A DNA stretch of 64,000 bases from Massilia sp. Leaf139 (lineage in GTDB: Bacteria; Pseudomonadota; Gammaproteobacteria; Burkholderiales; Burkholderiaceae_D): NCBI RefSeq assembly GCF_001424165.1, contig NZ_LMOJ01000022.1, forward strand, positions 335,882-399,881. Reading direction: 5' to 3'. The notes under the pieces were generated by a model. That model was not told the DNA's origin. It worked only from the letters and a program-made list of their open reading frames with translations, and ran no database searches. A program made the position numbers and the translations under genes. Below are positions 1-7,872 of the stretch, in pieces. Position 1 is the first letter of the stretch. Each line of letters opens with the position of its first letter.

Positions 1-404
1 CCCTGGGCGCGGCCCTGCGACGCCAGCAGGTCGAGCGCGGCATGCATGTCTTCGTACATGCCGGGATAGCCGCCGCCCGCTTCGTCGACGCGGCGGTACT
101 CGACGTTCCAGACCGCGATGCCGCGCTCGCGCAGGGCGCCGGCCATGTTGCGCAGCTGCTTGATGCCGCCGAAGCGCTCCGTCCAGCAGCCGCCGTGCAC
201 CAGCACCGCGACCGGGAAGGGGCCGGCGCCCTGCGGCAGGAACAGCTCGGCGAATTGGGAAGGTGCGGGGCCATAGGCCAGGCGCACGGTGGGGGCGGGG
301 CCGCTCAGGGCCATGTAGTCGTCGAGTTTCATCGGGGCGGCCGACACGAGCGCACAGAAGAACGTAGGCAACAGCGCGGACAGCAGCAGGCGTCGGATTT
401 TCAT
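1..404 (-). CDS. Secreted alpha/beta hydrolase, C-terminus outside the window
   Basis: Reading the minus strand from the ATG at 404 gives a hydrophobic signal peptide (MKIRRLLLSALLPTFFCALV) followed by a mature protein that contains VAVLVHGGCW, the HGG oxyanion-hole motif of alpha/beta hydrolases of the dienelactone hydrolase/acyl-peptidase type. The reading frame stays open to the window edge, so the catalytic Ser, Asp and His are not visible. About 134 residues are present. The substrate cannot be told; an esterase or peptidase acting in the periplasm is the likely role. The gene is oriented away from the small genes that follow and shares no operon with them in this window. Confidence 0.8.
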   Translation of the reverse strand, partial: MKIRRLLLSALLPTFFCALVSAAPMKLDDYMALSGPAPTVRLAYGPAPSQFAELFLPQGAGPFPVAVLVHGGCWTERFGGIKQLRNMAGALRERGIAVWNVEYRRVDEAGGGYPGMYEDMHAALDLLASQGRAQ

Positions 405-535
405 GAGTGGAAAAGAGATTGAAAACATGAACTATACGCAAGTTTTCAGGATGCGCACGATTGAAAACTTTCCGGGTTCTTCCATGCTAGTCTGCGCAAA
501 ACGTCAATGTTTTCAACCACCATGGGAGAACCATC

Positions 536-715
536 ATGAATGAATCGAAAGCCAACGACACGCAGAGCAAGCAGTCCGACCGCATGTCGGAAGAAGATCT
601 GGCCAAGCAGCGCGCCGGCAAGCAGGACAAGAGCAGCCACGACCACATGTCGCGCGAGCGCGCCAGCACCGGGGAAGGCGCCGGCGGCGGCGCCAAGCAG
701 AAGCAGAACCACTGA
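536..715 (+). CDS. Small hydrophilic protein of unknown function (59 aa)
   Basis: The ATG at 536 follows GGGAGAACCATC, a good ribosome binding site. The product is very rich in Lys, Gln, Ser, Asp and Gly, has no hydrophobic stretch and ends in a Gly-rich KQKQNH tail, so it is probably a disordered cytosolic protein. I do not recognise a family. GC-rich codon use and the ribosome binding site support a real gene. It is followed 101 bases later by another tiny same-strand gene with a similar acidic/disordered character; the two might be stress-related proteins, but this is inference from composition only. Confidence 0.55.
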   Translation: MNESKANDTQSKQSDRMSEEDLAKQRAGKQDKSSHDHMSRERASTGEGAGGGAKQKQNH

Positions 716-816
716 TGACGCGGGCGCACGCCTGGCGTGCGCCGCCCATGTCCGTGCGGCGCGTGCCCTCGCGGCCGCGCCGTTTTCCGACCTGATTTTT
801 TGAAGAGATTTTGCCG

Positions 817-987
817 ATGAAGACCACCGATCCGCAGGACGCTGGCCGCGGCGCGCTGCGTGCGCATTCGACGCCCGAACCCGACCAGGCGCCGCCGACC
901 ATTCCTGTTCCCGACGACGTGCCCGATCCGGCGCACGCCCCGGTCGAGGAACCGGTCATTCCCGAGCCGCCGATCCGCGCCGCCTGA
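817..987 (+). CDS. Small Pro-rich acidic protein of unknown function (56 aa)
   Basis: The ATG at 817 is preceded by GAAGAGATTTTGCCG, a modest ribosome binding site. The product is about one quarter proline, with the repeated theme PxPDDVPDP...PVEEPVIPEPP, no cysteine and no membrane segment. It is likely an intrinsically disordered protein. No family is recognised and no function is proposed. The gene sits between two other tiny genes, of which the downstream one (1075-1251) faces it convergently. Confidence 0.45.
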   Translation: MKTTDPQDAGRGALRAHSTPEPDQAPPTIPVPDDVPDPAHAPVEEPVIPEPPIRAA

Positions 988-1074
988 GCCCGGATTAGCT
1001 GCGGTACACAACAAAACGCCACGCTCAGGTGGCGTTTGTCCTTCCAGCGATGGCGCGTGTCCTCGCCGCCGTGC

Positions 1075-1251
1075 TCAGCTTCCCGATTGCTGGCCCTCGC
1101 TGCCATTGGTGCCCTTGAGCGGCGGGATTTCCTTGATCATCTCTTCGGTTTCCTTTTCCGCGGGCGTTTTTTCGCCGCTGCCGATGTCGTCCTCGTGCAG
1201 GATGGCCCCGCCTTTGGCAGCAGGATCGGCCGGTTGTCGCGATTGGTTCAT
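1075..1251 (-). CDS. Small hydrophilic protein of unknown function (58 aa)
   Basis: On the minus strand the ATG at 1251 follows AGGAGGAAGCACC, an almost perfect Shine-Dalgarno sequence, which makes this one of the better supported small genes here. The product (MNQSRQPADPAAKGGAILHE...) is charged and polar, with a Glu/Lys-rich middle (EKTPAEKETEEMIKEIPPLKG) and no membrane segment. It converges on the gene ending at 987. No family is recognised. Confidence 0.6.
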   Translation of the reverse strand: MNQSRQPADPAAKGGAILHEDDIGSGEKTPAEKETEEMIKEIPPLKGTNGSEGQQSGS

Positions 1252-1363
1252 GGTGCTTCCTCCTGAATCGATGTTGGAACAATCCTAACAGTCGTTTCGT
1301 GCCATCGGCGCGCAGTACGACACTGTGGCGATCTTGCTGAATCACACACAAAGTTACAATTAT

Positions 1364-1405
1364 GTTCGGTGCCGAACGTTCTCAAAGTATGGGTTTTTTT
1401 ATAAT
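1364..1405 (+). promoter_or_regulatory. Candidate promoter with an overlapping palindromic operator
   Basis: A perfect -10 hexamer TATAAT lies at 1400-1405. Just upstream is the palindrome GTTCGG-TG-CCGAAC (1364-1377), which would cover the -35 area; no good -35 hexamer is visible. The site stands upstream of the small membrane protein gene at 1445. The palindrome looks like a repressor or activator site, but no regulator family can be named. Confidence 0.4.
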
Positions 1406-1444
1406 ATCTGTTCACGGACGACACCAAAAACGATGGAGAACCAG

Positions 1445-1582
1445 ATGGGCAATTCGCTGCATAACAAGATTTACCTGGGCCGGAGCCGGGGCTTCGCATC
1501 GCGCCGCTTCCAGGGCATACTCGCCGTCGGCGCCATCGTCGGCGCCGGTTTGCTGTGGATTGCACTGCGCACCTTGCGCTGA
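1445..1582 (+). CDS. Small single-pass membrane protein (45 aa)
   Basis: The ATG at 1445 is chosen because GGAG at 1435-1438 is correctly spaced from it; an in-frame ATG at 1433 overlaps that ribosome binding site and is less likely. The basic N-terminus (MGNSLHNKIYLGRSRGFASR) precedes one hydrophobic segment, roughly residues 25-41 (ILAVGAIVGAGLLWIAL). This fits a small inner-membrane protein with the N-terminus in the cytoplasm. The function is unknown. It is probably transcribed from the TATAAT promoter about 40 bases upstream. Confidence 0.5.
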   Translation: MGNSLHNKIYLGRSRGFASRRFQGILAVGAIVGAGLLWIALRTLR

Positions 1583-1677
1583 GCTGCGCCGAATCTCGGG
1601 CCGCTGGCCGCGTTCATTGGTTGCCGCCGCGCGTCACGGCGGTTACCATGGCGGCCCAGCAGATTGAATGAGCGGTA

Positions 1678-2049
1678 ATGAAGAACGAAAAACTGACGAC
1701 AGACGAGTACAACGCGCTCGAATTCATCCGGCGCGGTGCGCGCACCGACCGGGTCAATGCCTGCGTCGGGCGCAATGCGAAGCGCCTGTCCGGCTTGAAG
1801 ATGATTTCCTATGCCCGCGACGGCCGGGTCGACCTGACCGAAAAAGGCCAGCAGGTGCTGTTCCTGCGCGCCTGCATCGAGGCCTTGACAAGCCTGGCGC
1901 AAGATCCGCAGGCGGCCATCGACGGCGATGTCGCGCAATTCCTGATCCGCAAGTCGCACATCGCACCACGCGAGGAAGGCGGCTTCGAGGTCACGGCGCG
2001 CGGCCTGGCGTCGCTGGCCGATATCCAGGCACAGGAACCGAAGAAGTAA
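1678..2049 (+). CDS. Conserved hypothetical protein, winged-helix-like (123 aa)
   Basis: The protein begins MKNEKLTTDEYNALEFI and reads like a compact all-helical DNA-binding fold: an N-terminal helix pair, NAKRLSGLKMISYARDGRVD resembling a recognition helix and wing, LTEKGQQVLFLRACIEAL, then a second similar unit ending FEVTARGLASLADI. The pairing of '..LTEKGQQVL' and '..VTARGLASL' is typical of MarR/ArsR-like winged helices, which often end in 'LTxxGxxL'. No exact family is recognised. It stands alone, with nothing obvious co-transcribed. Confidence 0.6.
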   Translation: MKNEKLTTDEYNALEFIRRGARTDRVNACVGRNAKRLSGLKMISYARDGRVDLTEKGQQVLFLRACIEALTSLAQDPQAAIDGDVAQFLIRKSHIAPREEGGFEVTARGLASLADIQAQEPKK

Positions 2050-2170
2050 TCCTGATCTTTGCGAAGTTCGTGAACGCCTGAGAAATCCCGCAGAGGGAGG
2101 CGCGGCGTCGAAGACAGTACGCTAGTACGGCAAGACGCTGCAACGCCGCTATGCGGGTTTTGTCAGGTGC

Positions 2171-2377
2171 TCACCCGCGGCGGCGGCGGGTTGGGTACAC
2201 CAGCGTGCGCACGGCGATCTCCGCCGGCACGTTCATTGCCGCCAGAAACTCGGCCGCGCGCTGCAGGCCCAGCGTCGGTACCGAAGCCACGGCCTGGTTC
2301 ACCAGGTCGCGCGTACGCAGGTCGGTTCTTACCACGCGCGGGTTGGCCGTTTGGCGCGTTTGCACTTCTTCCATCAT
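2171..2377 (-). CDS. Small conserved-looking hypothetical protein (68 aa)
   Basis: Read from the minus-strand ATG at 2377, which follows AGGAACACGACG; the second ATG at 2374 is too far into the gene for that ribosome binding site. The sequence MMEEVQTRQTANPRVVRTDL then RTRDLVNQAVASVPTLG... is amphipathic and ends in a basic YPTRRRRG tail. The middle (QRAAEFLAAMNVPAEIAVRTL) recalls short proteins seen in Oxalobacteraceae, but this is memory of style and not an alignment. It lies on the same strand as, and downstream of, the GGDEF-EAL gene at 2475-5324; the 97-base gap has no obvious terminator. Confidence 0.55.
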   Translation of the reverse strand: MMEEVQTRQTANPRVVRTDLRTRDLVNQAVASVPTLGLQRAAEFLAAMNVPAEIAVRTLVYPTRRRRG

Positions 2378-2474
2378 CGTCGTGTTCCTGAGAATTGCAA
2401 TAGAGACACGACTATTGTAGAGCAACGATATGCAAAATGCCACATTCTTGTAGGAATAATCCTTCAAATCGTGT

Positions 2475-5324
2475 TTAAGCGTTCGTTGCAGCGGCCTCCG
2501 GCGCGATGATCTCGTCCGGCGCCAGGCCCCGTCCCTCGACCAGTAACTGCTCGAATTCCCCTGCCGGGAGCGGCTTGCTGAAATAGTAGCCCTGCATTTC
2601 ATCGCAGCCGTGGCGGCGCAGGTAGTCGAGCTGCTCGCCCGTCTCCACGCCCTCGGCGATCACCGCCAGCTTCAGGTTGTGCGCGAGCGCGATGATCGAA
2701 GTGACGATCGCCTCGTCGTTGGCGTCGCGCGTGATGTCGGCGACAAACGAACGGTCGATCTTCAGCACGTCGATCGGGAAGCGCGACAGGTAAGACAGGC
2801 TCGAATAGCCGGTGCCGAAGTCGTCGATCGACAGGTTCACGCCCAGCGCCTTGATCTTGTGCAGCAGCTCGACGGCCGGCGTGATGTCGCTCATGAACAG
2901 GCTCTCGGTGAGCTCGATCTCCAGGTATTTCGGTTCCAGCCCGGTCTCCGCGAGCACGCTGGCCAGGTTCTCGATCAGGTCGGCCGCGCCGAACTGGCGC
3001 GCCGACAGGTTGACGGCCACGCGCAGCTTGTCGAAGCCGGCGTCCTGCCAGGCCTTGTTCTGCGCGCAGGCGGTGCGCAGCACCCAGGCGCCGATCGCCA
3101 CGATCATGCCGGTTTCCTCGGCGATGCTGATGAAGCGGCTCGGCGGCACCATGCCCAGTTCCGGCGAGTGCCAGCGAATCAGCGCTTCCATGCCGCACAC
3201 CTTGCCGGTCTTCATGTCGAGCTGGGGCTGGTAATGCAGCACGAACTCGTTGCGCTCGACGGCATTGCGCAGCGCGCTCTCGATGCGCACCCGTTCCAGC
3301 GATTCCTCGTTCATGGCCGGCGTATAGAACTGGAAGTTGTTGCGGCCCAGTTTCTTGGCGCGGTACATGGCGATGTCGGCATGTTCGATCAGGGTGTCGG
3401 CGTCGGTGCTCTCGCTCGGATACACGGCCACGCCGATACTGCAGGTGACGAAGAATTCCTTGGTGCCGAGCATGACCGGCTGGGCAACCGCGTTCATCAC
3501 GCGCGCCACGATGCCGGGCGTGAGCTGCTGATCGCCGCTTTCCGAGACGATCACGACGAATTCGTCGCCCGACAGGCGCGCCACCGTGTCGGCGTCGCGC
3601 AGCGAGGAGCGCAGGCGCGCCGCCACCGTCATCAGGAGCACGTCGCCGGCCTTGTGGCCCATGCTGTCGTTGACGAACTTGAAGCGGTCGAGGTCGATCA
3701 GCATCACCCACACCGGGTTGCCCGAGCGCGTCGCATAGGCCACCGCCTGGCCCAGGCGATCCTGCAGCAGCGAGCGGTTGGGCAGGCCGGTCAGGGCATC
3801 GTGCTGGGCCACGTGATGCACGCGCTGTTCGGTGAGCTTGCGTTCGGTGATGTCGCTGCCGGTGCCGCGGTAGCCGGCGAACTGGCCGCCCTCGTCAAAC
3901 ACGGGCTGGCCGTTGACCAGGAACCAGCGGGTCTGGCCGATGTCGTCCAGCACCTGGTATTCGAAATCGGCGAAGGGCTGGTAGCCGCGCACGAGTTCGA
4001 TGTGCGCGCGGCCGTAGTCGGTGTCGCCCAGGGCCGGCAGGTATTCCCAGCGCGTCTTGCCCAGCACATGGTCGACCATCACGCCGGCTTTTTCGGTGAA
4101 GCCGCCGGTGACCATCGTGAAGCGGAACTGGCTGTCCTGTTCCCAGTACCAGTCCGAGGACATCGACACCAGCTGGCGGAAGCGCTGCTCGCTCTGCTGC
4201 AGCGCCTTTTCGGTGCGCTCGCGCGCGACCATGTCCTCGACCAGGCGCCGGTTGGTGCGCTTCAGGTCCGCCGTGCGCTTCCTCACCAGCTGCTGCACGC
4301 GCCGGGCTCTAGCGCCGGACGCCTGCACCCAGGCCGTCGTCATCAGGGTCAGCAGGATGCCGCCCGCCAGCATTGCCAGCGAGGCCAGGTGGTCGGCCGC
4401 GAACGAGCGCGGCTTCATGCTTACTTCGACCAGCCAGGGGCGGCCGGCGACGTCGAGCGTGCGCGCCATGTGGGTGGCGTAGTCGGGGGCGATCCAGCTG
4501 CCCAGCAGCTCGGGCCGGGGCTGGGCGGCGGCGGCCTTGGTGGTGAAGACCAGGTCGGCCGCCTCGGGACGGGCGCCGGCGTACACCGACATCACGATCT
4601 GGCCATCGTCCAGCAAACCCGCGCCGGCCAGCGCCATGCTGACCAGTTCCTGGGCGCGCACCACGACGGCGGTGTCGCCGGCCAGCGCGCCTTTGGCGTC
4701 GTAGACTGGCAGCAGCACCTGGAAGCTCGGCTGGGGATTCGGATCCTGCACCAGCCGGAACAGCGGGGTGGCGGCGGCGCGCCGTTCGGCGTGGGCGCGG
4801 GCCAGGGCCGCGTTGATCTGCGGCCGGGTTCCGGCGTCGAAGCCGAAGGCGGCCTCGTTGCCCTTCATGGGCACCAGGTAGTCGACGATGCTGTAGCTCG
4901 GGCGGCGCGGGGCCGGGGCGCGGGTTCCGCTGCTGTCGTCGCTGATGACGGTGCCGGGGATCACGCGCTGCAGTTCGGCCTCGACGGCGGCGCGCTCGCT
5001 GTCCTGCACGATGCGGTGGTGGTTGAAGGCCTTGATGAAGGGGTGGCGCAGCAGCAGCGGCGCCGTGAAATCGTGGAACTGGGCACGGGTGACGGGGGAG
5101 CCGAGTGCGAACAGGCGGTTGGTGACGGTGATCACCTCGACCGCGTCATGCAGGCCCTGGCTCACCGTCGCCACGCGCTGCTCGGCGCGCTGGTTGAAGG
5201 ACAAGGCCAGGTTGTCGTATTCAAGCTGGCTGACGCCCACGAACAGGGCTGTCGAGGCGGCCAGCCCGGCGCCCAGTGTCAAGGCCGCCGCGCGGGTAAG
5301 AGAAAACGGCAGGCGACGCAACAT
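2475..5324 (-). CDS. Membrane CHASE-PAS-GGDEF-EAL protein (c-di-GMP turnover)
   Basis: The product has 949 residues. A basic N-terminus and a membrane segment (about 10-32) lead into a periplasmic CHASE-type sensor (about 40-290), a second membrane segment (about 325-345), a short coiled coil (ARRVQQLVRKRTADLKRTNR), a PAS domain with PAC end, a GGDEF domain and an EAL domain. The GGDEF signature is SGDEF with an upstream RDAD inhibitory site; the EAL domain keeps EALIRW and the DDFGTGYSSLSYL loop, so phosphodiesterase activity is likely while cyclase activity is uncertain. The start is the ATG at 5324; frame upstream is open but shows no domain. It should answer an extracellular small ligand, which is not identified. 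A 68-residue gene follows it. Confidence 0.9.
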   Translation of the reverse strand: MLRRLPFSLTRAAALTLGAGLAASTALFVGVSQLEYDNLALSFNQRAEQRVATVSQGLHDAVEVITVTNRLFALGSPVTRAQFHDFTAPLLLRHPFIKAFNHHRIVQDSERAAVEAELQRVIPGTVISDDSSGTRAPAPRRPSYSIVDYLVPMKGNEAAFGFDAGTRPQINAALARAHAERRAAATPLFRLVQDPNPQPSFQVLLPVYDAKGALAGDTAVVVRAQELVSMALAGAGLLDDGQIVMSVYAGARPEAADLVFTTKAAAAQPRPELLGSWIAPDYATHMARTLDVAGRPWLVEVSMKPRSFAADHLASLAMLAGGILLTLMTTAWVQASGARARRVQQLVRKRTADLKRTNRRLVEDMVARERTEKALQQSEQRFRQLVSMSSDWYWEQDSQFRFTMVTGGFTEKAGVMVDHVLGKTRWEYLPALGDTDYGRAHIELVRGYQPFADFEYQVLDDIGQTRWFLVNGQPVFDEGGQFAGYRGTGSDITERKLTEQRVHHVAQHDALTGLPNRSLLQDRLGQAVAYATRSGNPVWVMLIDLDRFKFVNDSMGHKAGDVLLMTVAARLRSSLRDADTVARLSGDEFVVIVSESGDQQLTPGIVARVMNAVAQPVMLGTKEFFVTCSIGVAVYPSESTDADTLIEHADIAMYRAKKLGRNNFQFYTPAMNEESLERVRIESALRNAVERNEFVLHYQPQLDMKTGKVCGMEALIRWHSPELGMVPPSRFISIAEETGMIVAIGAWVLRTACAQNKAWQDAGFDKLRVAVNLSARQFGAADLIENLASVLAETGLEPKYLEIELTESLFMSDITPAVELLHKIKALGVNLSIDDFGTGYSSLSYLSRFPIDVLKIDRSFVADITRDANDEAIVTSIIALAHNLKLAVIAEGVETGEQLDYLRRHGCDEMQGYYFSKPLPAGEFEQLLVEGRGLAPDEIIAPEAAATNA

Positions 5325-5443
5325 GACTGACCCCAAAATTATTTGCCCAAAAGCACCACAGCCTCGGAGTGTGTCATAGGTTGCCCCGTTTTCGCAAACA
5401 AATCCGTACGCCACATGCATAGGGGCGGAAGCTGTCGCCGCGA

Positions 5444-6289
5444 TCAGACAGGACGCCGTGTCAGCCAGGCAAGAAGTGCCCGCGGCAGCAGCCAGTTCAG
5501 GACACGCAGCCCCAGGCCGCGGCGGCGCGCGAAAGCCTCCTGCCGAAGCGCCGCGCGGCTGGCGGCGCCCGTCGGTGCACGCAGGGCGAACAGCAGGTGG
5601 TTGTTGCCGGCGATGCCGGGAAAGTCGCAGACCCGATCGCTGAAGGCCTGCTCGATGCGCGCCACGATGGCATCGTGGCAGGGATCGTAGCTGAGGACGT
5701 TCGCCACCAGCACGCCGCCATCGAACAGGGCGCGTCGGCAGTCGCGGTAGAAGGCGGCGCTGCCGAGGGCGGCGGGCATGCCGGCGGCGTCGAAGCCGTC
5801 CACCAGGATCACGTCGAAGCGGCCTGGCGCGGCGCACACGAAGTCGGCGGCGTCGCCGTGCACGATGCGCAGGCGGGCGTCGTCCGGCGGCACCTGGAAG
5901 GCCTCGCGCAGGGCGATCACCTCGGCGCTGATCTCGAGCACCGTGATGCGCGTGTGCGGAAAATGGCGGTGGCAGAACTTGACCAGCGAGCCGCCGCCCA
6001 GGCCCACCATCAGGATGTGGCGCGGCTGCGGGACGAAGAGTGCAAAGCACATCATGGCGCGCGCGTAGGCCAGCACCAGCTTGTCCGGCTGCGAGAGCAG
6101 CATCTCGCTCTGGATCTCGCCGTTCTCGAATTCGAGCGTGCGCCGGTTGCCGCGGGTGCGTACCAGCGGCCGGGGCGATGAGGGCGGATCGGAATCATGG
6201 TCGGAGCGCGGCGGCATGGCGGCAGTATAGCCGGGCAGGGGAGGTCGGGCCGCGCCGTCCGGCGGCGTCTCCGTCTTGTTCGCAGGCAT
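5444..6289 (-). CDS. Spermidine synthase-like methyltransferase-fold protein
   Basis: Residues HILMVGLGGGSLVKFCHRHF form the glycine-rich nucleotide-binding loop of spermidine synthases, followed by ITVLEISAEVIALREAF (acidic residue after strand 2) and FDVILVDGFDAAGMP, which replaces the DSTDP-type motif of true aminopropyltransferases. The tetrad of polyamine-binding Asp residues is incomplete, so this is better called a polyamine-synthase-like protein (as in many betaproteobacteria) than SpeE. The C-terminus ends in a basic amphipathic helix (LNWLLPRALLAWLTRRPV). The start is uncertain: ATG 6289 gives 281 residues, but the first 24 are Pro/Ala-rich and an ATG at 6217 would also fit. Confidence 0.75.
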   Translation of the reverse strand: MPANKTETPPDGAARPPLPGYTAAMPPRSDHDSDPPSSPRPLVRTRGNRRTLEFENGEIQSEMLLSQPDKLVLAYARAMMCFALFVPQPRHILMVGLGGGSLVKFCHRHFPHTRITVLEISAEVIALREAFQVPPDDARLRIVHGDAADFVCAAPGRFDVILVDGFDAAGMPAALGSAAFYRDCRRALFDGGVLVANVLSYDPCHDAIVARIEQAFSDRVCDFPGIAGNNHLLFALRAPTGAASRAALRQEAFARRRGLGLRVLNWLLPRALLAWLTRRPV

Positions 6290-6331
6290 GAAACTCTGCT
6301 AAGCTGGCCCTTGCCGCCACAGGAGTTCCGT

Positions 6332-6607
6332 ATGTTTCTCGATCATCCCTCGATCACCGCCACCAACAGCGATCTCGAAGCCGACCGCATCGAGCGCCTC
6401 AACCGTGTCTATGGCTATGCGATGGCGCTGGCCGACAGCGCCGGCAACGCCCATTTCGTCGACAAGCTGACCCAGCTGCACGACCACAAGGGCACCCTGA
6501 TCGTGTTCTGGAACGAGCCGCCCGACGCGGCCGAGCGCGATTACTTCGCGCGCGCCTGGGCCAGCAAGGTCGGCGACGGCACCGCCAACGTGGAGCACGA
6601 ATGCTGA
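6332..6607 (+). CDS. Hypothetical protein of 91 aa, translationally coupled to a GGDEF gene
   Basis: The ATG at 6332 follows ACAGGAGTTCCGT, a good ribosome binding site. The product, MFLDHPSITATNSDLEADRI..., has an amphipathic helix, a central strand-rich part (HDHKGTLIVFWNEPP) and a helical, acidic end. No family is recognised. Its last codons overlap the start of the next gene by seven bases (ATGCTGA at 6601-6607), which implies coupled translation and a shared role with the membrane GGDEF protein. It might be a small regulator of that protein; this is inference from arrangement only. Confidence 0.7.
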   Translation: MFLDHPSITATNSDLEADRIERLNRVYGYAMALADSAGNAHFVDKLTQLHDHKGTLIVFWNEPPDAAERDYFARAWASKVGDGTANVEHEC

Positions 6608-7791
6608 ACGGCGCGATGCTGACGATGGATTCCACCACCATGGTGCTGGTGCTCGCGCTGGGCAACCTGGTGCTGTGCAGCCTGCTGTTTTTCTTCGACT
6701 ACGGCAACGCGCGTGCGCCCGCGCTGGCCAGCTGGGGCCTGTCGAAACAGGTGCAGGCGGCCGCCTGGATCCTGCTGGCGCTGGGCGGGGCGCGCGTGGT
6801 GCCCGAGCCGCTCGCGCTGCCCGGCGGCTGGGCCCTGCTGATCGCCGGCGTCGCCCTCGAGTCGGCCGCCCTGTGGGAGACGGCGCACCGGCGCCGCCTG
6901 GTGCGCGCCATGGTGCCGCTGGCGCTGGGCGCCGTCTTCGTCTTCCTGATGTCGTACTGGATCGACCCGCTCGGCCTGCGCACCCTGGCCGCGGCGCTCA
7001 TCCTCGGCGCCTTCTACCTGGTCGGGGCGGCGGCGCTCGGACGCGGCTGGAAGGATGCCTCGATGCTGCTGCGCGCGCTGGCGATCGTCTCGGCCATCCT
7101 GGCGCTGGTGGTGGCCGCGCGCGGCATCCTGGTGCTGGTCATGCCCGACGGCTGGCGCTGGCTCTCGCACGATCTGCTGCGCCAGCTCTCGACAATCGCT
7201 TTCTACCTGCTGATGCTGGTGAACGGCTTCGGCTGCCTGCTGCTGGCGCGCGAGCGCCTGCAAGGCGACCTGGCGCGCCTGGAAACGCTCGACCTGGTGA
7301 CCGAGGCGCCGAACCGGCGCGGCTTCTTCAATGCGCTCGCGCCCTGGATGGCGCTGGCGCGCCGGCCCGGTTCGCCGACCGCGCTGGTGGTGCTCGACCT
7401 GGACAGCTTCAAGCGCGTCAACGACGGCTACGGCCACCCGGTGGGCGACGTCGTGCTGCGCCACGTGGCCGACCTGTGCAAGCGCCAGCTGCGCGACAGC
7501 GACCTGCTGGGACGCCTGGTGGGCGGCGAATTCGCGCTGCTGCTGCCGCGCACCGGCCAGGACGAGGCGATGCTGGTGGCCGAGCGCATGCGCGCCGCGA
7601 TCGAGACCACGCCGGTGAAAACCGAGCGCGCCATGATCTCGATGACGGCCAGCTTCGGCGTCACCACGATCCGGCCCGACGACAGCAACGTCACCCTGTT
7701 CGGCCGCGCCGGCGCCGCCATGCGCGCGGCCAAGGAGGGCGGACGCAACGCGATCCGCCTGGCGCCGCGCGAGACCCTGCCTGAAGTGTAA
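6601..7791 (+). CDS. Membrane GGDEF protein with a degenerate signature motif
   Basis: The N-terminal half (about residues 10-215) contains six or seven hydrophobic segments; the C-terminal half is a GGDEF domain starting near LDLVTEAPNRRGFFNAL and including VVLDLDSFKRVNDGYGHPVGD. The usual G-G-D/E-E-F reads V-G-G-E-F here (RLVGGEFALLLP), so the first Gly and the catalytic acidic third residue are both changed. The RxxD inhibitory site (RDSD) five residues upstream is kept, so the protein may bind c-di-GMP as a receptor and not make it. Start ATG 6601 overlaps the preceding 91-residue gene by seven bases. 396 residues. Confidence 0.87.
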   Translation: MLNGAMLTMDSTTMVLVLALGNLVLCSLLFFFDYGNARAPALASWGLSKQVQAAAWILLALGGARVVPEPLALPGGWALLIAGVALESAALWETAHRRRLVRAMVPLALGAVFVFLMSYWIDPLGLRTLAAALILGAFYLVGAAALGRGWKDASMLLRALAIVSAILALVVAARGILVLVMPDGWRWLSHDLLRQLSTIAFYLLMLVNGFGCLLLARERLQGDLARLETLDLVTEAPNRRGFFNALAPWMALARRPGSPTALVVLDLDSFKRVNDGYGHPVGDVVLRHVADLCKRQLRDSDLLGRLVGGEFALLLPRTGQDEAMLVAERMRAAIETTPVKTERAMISMTASFGVTTIRPDDSNVTLFGRAGAAMRAAKEGGRNAIRLAPRETLPEV

Positions 7792-7872
7792 GGCGGGCGT
7801 CACGCCGGCGCCCCGTCATCGGGGCGTCACAATGGCGGCGCAGACTGGCGGTTCCTCCATCCAGGGCGAACC

